Origin: Pinguiococcus pyrenoidosus
Taxonomy: Eukaryota; Sar; Pinguiophyceae; Pinguiochrysidales; Pinguiochrysidaceae
DNA: 32,999 nucleotides
Assembly: GCA_019677205.1 (NCBI GenBank)
Contig: JAAMXY010001422.1
Location: 1 to 32,999, forward strand
Direction of reading: 5' to 3'
Both the position numbers and the translations under genes were made by a program. The notes beneath the pieces are model-generated. The model had not been told where the DNA came from and did no database searches. It was given only the letters and a program-made list of their open reading frames with translations. How positions within the stretch are numbered: the stretch's first letter is position 1; the number at the start of each line of letters is the position of its first letter. Of the stretch, positions 29,499 to 32,999 are shown piece after piece.

Positions 29499-32005
29499 TC
29501 ACTGCTCGAACTGGACGTCATAGAAGTGCTCGAGGCTTTCTGGATTGGCAAGGGCGCTTCGTTGCAGGACATCTTCGCCGCAAATCGCCTTGCGCACCGC
29601 GATCTCAACTCGCTTTCCATTTGCCGTTAACGGGATGTCAGGGGCGCTCAGAATCCACTTTGGAGCATGTCGAGGGGAGGCCTGGGAGGCGATGCGGGCC
29701 TTGATCTTTGCCCGCAGGGTGTCATCCAGGGCCACGCCGGGCTTCATCTTGAGGAAGGCGACGATCTCGACATCCGGCGTCCCATCCTGAAGCCTCACGG
29801 GCCGCCCAACCACGATGCTGTCTTCGACTTCTGTCATGAAGTCTTTCTCTATGACTGCATAGATGTCCGCAGTGCCGATTCTCACCCCTAACGACGAGCG
29901 AAACACAGCGTGAGCAGAGCAAGCGACGGACGGCGAGCCTGGGTGGAGGCCTCCAGCTTAACCTCCTGGGTTTAGGGTGGCGTCGCTCCTGCCAAAGATG
30001 ATCACGCCGCCCTCCTCCGTGACGGCCGCGAAGTCGCCGTGACACCATACACCGCTGAGCTTGGCAAAGTAGGCGTTGAAGTACTTGCTTCCGTCCTCGT
30101 CCTGCAGGAATCGTAGGGGCTGGCTGGCGAAGGGCTGACGGCAGCAGAGCTCACCCTGTACGCCCGGGGCCACCGTCTCGCCTTCGTCACCTAAGATCGC
30201 CACGTCCATGCCGAGCGCTCGGCACTGCAGCTCTCCGTCGTACACAGGCAGGAACGGAGAGCCGCAGGCGAAGCAGCCATTCAAGTCTGTTCCTCCGCTG
30301 ACGCTGCAGTACTGAATGCCGCCCTCCTTGACCGAGTTGGTTGCGTACTGGAACACGCTGGCCGAGGCAGGAGATCCCGTCGACATGATCAGTCGCAAGG
30401 CCCGCAGGCCATGTGTTGCGCGAGGCTCAACCCCAGCCGCTGCGCAAGCACTCAAGTACCGAGCACTGGTGCCGAAGACGGTCGTCCTCGAGGCCTGGCA
30501 GACGTCCCAGAGATGCCCGGGTGCGGCCGCCGGAGTTCCGTCTTGCGTCTTTGACATGGGATCGCCTTCGTAGGTGACCAAGGTCGCCCCCGTCGCAAGC
30601 GCGCTGAGCTTGTAGTTCCACATCATCCACCCTGGGTCATAGAGGTTGGAACGAACGTCACGTTCGTCCCGCCAAGCGACCGCTAGGCTGGCGTGCCGCC
30701 TTCCCGACCGGCCTCGTACCTGTGGTCGTGTACTGGAAGTACACGTCTCGCGACGAGATGTTGTGATGAAGGCAGTGCTCCTTCAGGTGCGTCAGCAGCA
30801 CGCCACATCCTTGCTGCATGCACTTGGGAAGCCCCGTCGTGCCCGAGCTGAACATCGTGTAGACCGGGTGATCAAAGCCCACTTGTTCGTAGCGAAGCTT
30901 CCCCGCGTACTCGTAGTCCAGCATGATCTCGCTGGCATTTGTTGCCCGTGGCCCCCAGTCCTTTGCGGCCATCTCCGGCTCATCCGGGTCGTACTCAAAA
31001 AGAATCACAGACTCTACAGAGGCCATTGCATCCTTTGCGAGAAGGCTTGTGACTCGCTCTTGCAATGGGATGTCCTTGCCCTTGTACTGATATCTCGGCA
31101 CCGTGAAAAGCACTCTCGGCGCGACTTGGCCAAATCGGTCCATGACTCCCTTCTCGCCAAAGTCCGGGGAGCAAGAGGCATACACGGCTCCCACCGCTGT
31201 TGAGGCCAGGGCTGCGATGTACGCTTCCGGCGTGTCCGGCATGTACCCCGCAACCGTGTCTCCAGGTCGGATGCCCCGCACGTCGCGCAGGTACTCGGCC
31301 AGCGCCCTCACCTTCGTCCGCAGCTGTCCGTATGTCATCACTCTGGGCGACTTGACGCTCCTGCCTTCGCGATACGCCAGGAAGGCCGGCTTCTGCAGCG
31401 CGGGGGGCGTCCGAAAGTAGGCATCGTCCGCAAAGCGCATGACGTTCTCCGCAAAGTTCAGCTGTGCTCCCGGATAGAATTGCGCCATCGCAAAGGTACT
31501 GCGGAGCCCAGGGGCAGGTGCACCGACACGTGGGAGATACAGCGGCTCTTCGAAGTCGCGAGAGCAGCGGATGTCCAAGAACTCCCACAGCGCCGCATGG
31601 AACGCGGGCAGGTCCGCCACGCTCCACTTCCAAAGGAGATCGTACTCCGCTGCCAGCGCCGTCGCGTCCCTTGCTGGGCCTATTTTCGTGCAGAGAAGAC
31701 GGATTACTACGCCGATCACAATTTGCAGAAGGGTAACATCGCAGTTCTTCATCGGCCAAAAACACCAGCGAAGTACGGTATCAACGCTTGTGCGAAGCTC
31801 AGGGCCGTTGGAAAGCCCGAAAAGTCTGGCAGAACCCAGCGTCGGACTCTCGTTGCGCGCTCGTACCGTGTTCGTTCTTGAAGCCGTAGCGAGGCGCCGT
31901 CTCTCGTGCGAATCTCGCGAGTTGGGAGCTGGCGGCGTCTGTCACGTTGGGCGTCCAGAGCGGCACTTTCTGCTTCAGCCGCGCCAGCGACCTCCTCAGG
32001 GCCAT
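29499..32005 (-). CDS. AACS: Acetoacetyl-CoA synthetase
   Basis: Four exons are deduced: 31867-32005, 30720-31679, 29963-30631 and 29499-29887, for 718 residues. This acyl-adenylate-forming (ANL) enzyme opens with the family's VPLWTPN motif. It then shows YDLLWKWSVADLPAFHAALW, AQLNFAENVMRFADD, the ATP-binding loop TMFSSGTTGLPK (around residue 320), TTTGWMMWNY at an exon junction, SVSGGTDLNGCFACGSP, and the hinge SDATLNPGGVRIGTADIYAV. The C-terminal lysine region is LTANGKRVEIAVRK. It activates acetoacetate to acetoacetyl-CoA, feeding sterol, isoprenoid or fatty-acid synthesis, in the cytosol of animals. No clear targeting leader is present, though the first ten residues (MALRRSLARL) are basic. 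It is somewhat longer than typical homologues of about 650-670 residues. Its stop is only 50 nt from that of the convergent PX gene. Confidence 0.93.
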
Positions 32006-32288
32006 CTCGCGGACGGCGATGCCGTGCTGGTGAAACGTGGGATTTCTGAGGGACGCGGTGACTGCTGAGGGCGCGCGGCTGCTGCGGCGGCGGCGGCGGC
32101 GACGACGGAGAAGCGAGCGATCTTTCCCATGAAACCGTATCGAAACGTACTAAGGACATCTGCGCTGCAGAATCGCCATCCTGCGGCGCAACGCCAGAAT
32201 GGGCGCTGATCTGTTCTATTCCTTGATGTGCCAGAAGGCCTGCTCTATTTGGGTCTGCCACTCGCCTCGCCACAACCTCTTCTTGCTC
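32006..32288. other. Intergenic region with CGG repeat
   Basis: About 280 nt between the start of the acetoacetyl-CoA synthetase gene and the stop of the Eaf6 gene, both on minus. A (CGG)n trinucleotide run at about 32084-32101 lies roughly 80-95 nt upstream of the synthetase start codon. Confidence 0.5.
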
Positions 32289-32772
32289 TTAGACTTCCTC
32301 GTCAAACTGATTCTTCTTCCGCCGTTTTCGCCGGCCGGGCTTGCCTGCGCCGGCGTTCTCGCGCTTCTGTGGTCTGGACACGGCCATGTGTCGATCTACT
32401 TCGGACATGGGCTCCGGCTTGGGCAGCTTGCAGTACATGGACCAGGAGGAGCTCGAAAACATGCGTTCCTCGGGGCGGACGGTCTTCTTCGTCGTCTGCT
32501 GCTTGGCGTCCATGAACCCATCCCAACCTTTCACCACATTTCCATGAGGTGTTTCGCAGATGTACTTCTCCTCGCGCTCGTAGATCATTTGGTCACACGT
32601 GGCCACCAGTTGCTCTTTGGAAGAAAGCATAGAGAGACAAGATATCAAGAGAGGAAGGAAGCGTCAGCAACGCGTGGCGAACATCCCCGACCCGGCTCGG
32701 AGATCTGGCCTCACCGAGCTCTTTCTGCCAGTCTAGCAGGGTACGAAGCTCCTCAGACTTTTCTTCCGCCAT
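32289..32772 (-). CDS. EAF6: Eaf6/MEAF6 homologue, histone acetyltransferase complex subunit
   Basis: Two exons, 32715-32772 and 32289-32614, encode 127 residues; the 100-nt intron is in phase 1. The N-terminal coiled coil (MAEEKSEELRTLLDWQKELE, then QLVATCDQMIYEREEKYI) leads into the family's signature: CETPHGNVVKGWDGF, a basic stretch, then RPEERMFSSSSWSM. This matches the G-N-(I/V)-x-(K/R)-G-(W/F)-(D/E) and R-x-F-S-x-S-S blocks of Eaf6. The basic C-terminus (PGRRKRRKKNQFDEEV) looks like a nuclear localisation signal. Eaf6 is a small scaffold subunit of the NuA4/TIP60 and MOZ/HBO1 acetyltransferase complexes in yeast and animals. Length fits the family. Confidence 0.85.
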
Positions 32773-32999
32773 TGCCTAAGGAAGTCGACGCCCAGTGCGT
32801 GCTTGACCACCAAGACCCAAGGTTTCAGGCGCTCCCGAGAAGCAGCCGTCGGCAAGGCAGGTTTCCTGCGCAGCGAAGAGAGCGCCACGCGCCCGAGCTT
32901 GGCCGCGCAAGGTGCGGAATGCTTAGGAGCCCTCAAGTAGACGTTGCTGAGCCACAGAAACTGGGTTCGTAACTGGCATTCTCGATGGAAGAAAGGAGG
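32773..32999. other. Region upstream of the Eaf6 gene
   Basis: The last 227 nt probably hold the Eaf6 promoter and possibly the edge of another gene. Frames here lack an ATG-initiated domain and I cannot assign them. Confidence 0.3.

Overview
This is a gene-dense stretch of a eukaryotic nuclear genome. Sixteen protein-coding genes can be read in 33 kb, about one every 2 kb. Thirteen contain spliceosomal introns. I place 42 introns, all GT..AG, mostly 62-190 nt and typically 65-90 nt; the only longer one, 346 nt in the MYB gene, is less certain. There are no operons and no ribosome binding sites, and I recognised no rRNA, tRNA, CRISPR array or complete mobile element. Nuclear genes for cytosolic ribosomal protein uL13, a Tat-SF1 splicing factor, an Eaf6 chromatin subunit, an R2R3-MYB factor and a PPR protein fit a unicellular alga or other protist. 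The tRNA-Ile lysidine synthase has a signal peptide followed by a Phe-led basic stretch, as in plastid precursors of algae with complex red plastids. A cryptophyte such as Guillardia is my best guess, but this is inference.

Layout. 1-2177: a partial SAP-like protein (minus) and a divergent SH3 protein (plus). 2178-3208: no recognised gene, with a duplicated 38-nt element. 3209-9123: an AIR9-type A9-domain protein and an R2R3-MYB factor, both plus, separated by a CCAAT-rich intergenic region. 9546-13007: an unknown small protein and a mitochondrial-type PPR protein (both minus). 13337-16382: a Tat-SF1-like factor with two GYF_2 domains (plus), convergent with ribosomal protein uL13 (minus). 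16383-17376: an AT-rich region with a CCAAT cluster. 17377-22982: a secretory prolyl 4-hydroxylase carrying two VHL-beta-like repeats (plus), a protein with a C-terminal J-domain (minus) and a 3-mercaptopyruvate sulfurtransferase (plus). 23425-29448: a DUF3605 protein (plus), a DUF924-TilS fusion (minus) and a membrane-anchored PX protein (plus). 29499-32772: acetoacetyl-CoA synthetase and an Eaf6 homologue (both minus).

The genes do not form a pathway; this is an ordinary mosaic of housekeeping and regulatory genes, often in divergent pairs with short shared promoters. The two most notable items are fusions. In the first, two VHL-like hydroxyproline-recognition modules sit on a prolyl hydroxylase. 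In the second, a DUF924 domain is fused to a plastid-type TilS. Exon coordinates were deduced by hand from frame, phase and splice signals and are not backed by transcripts.
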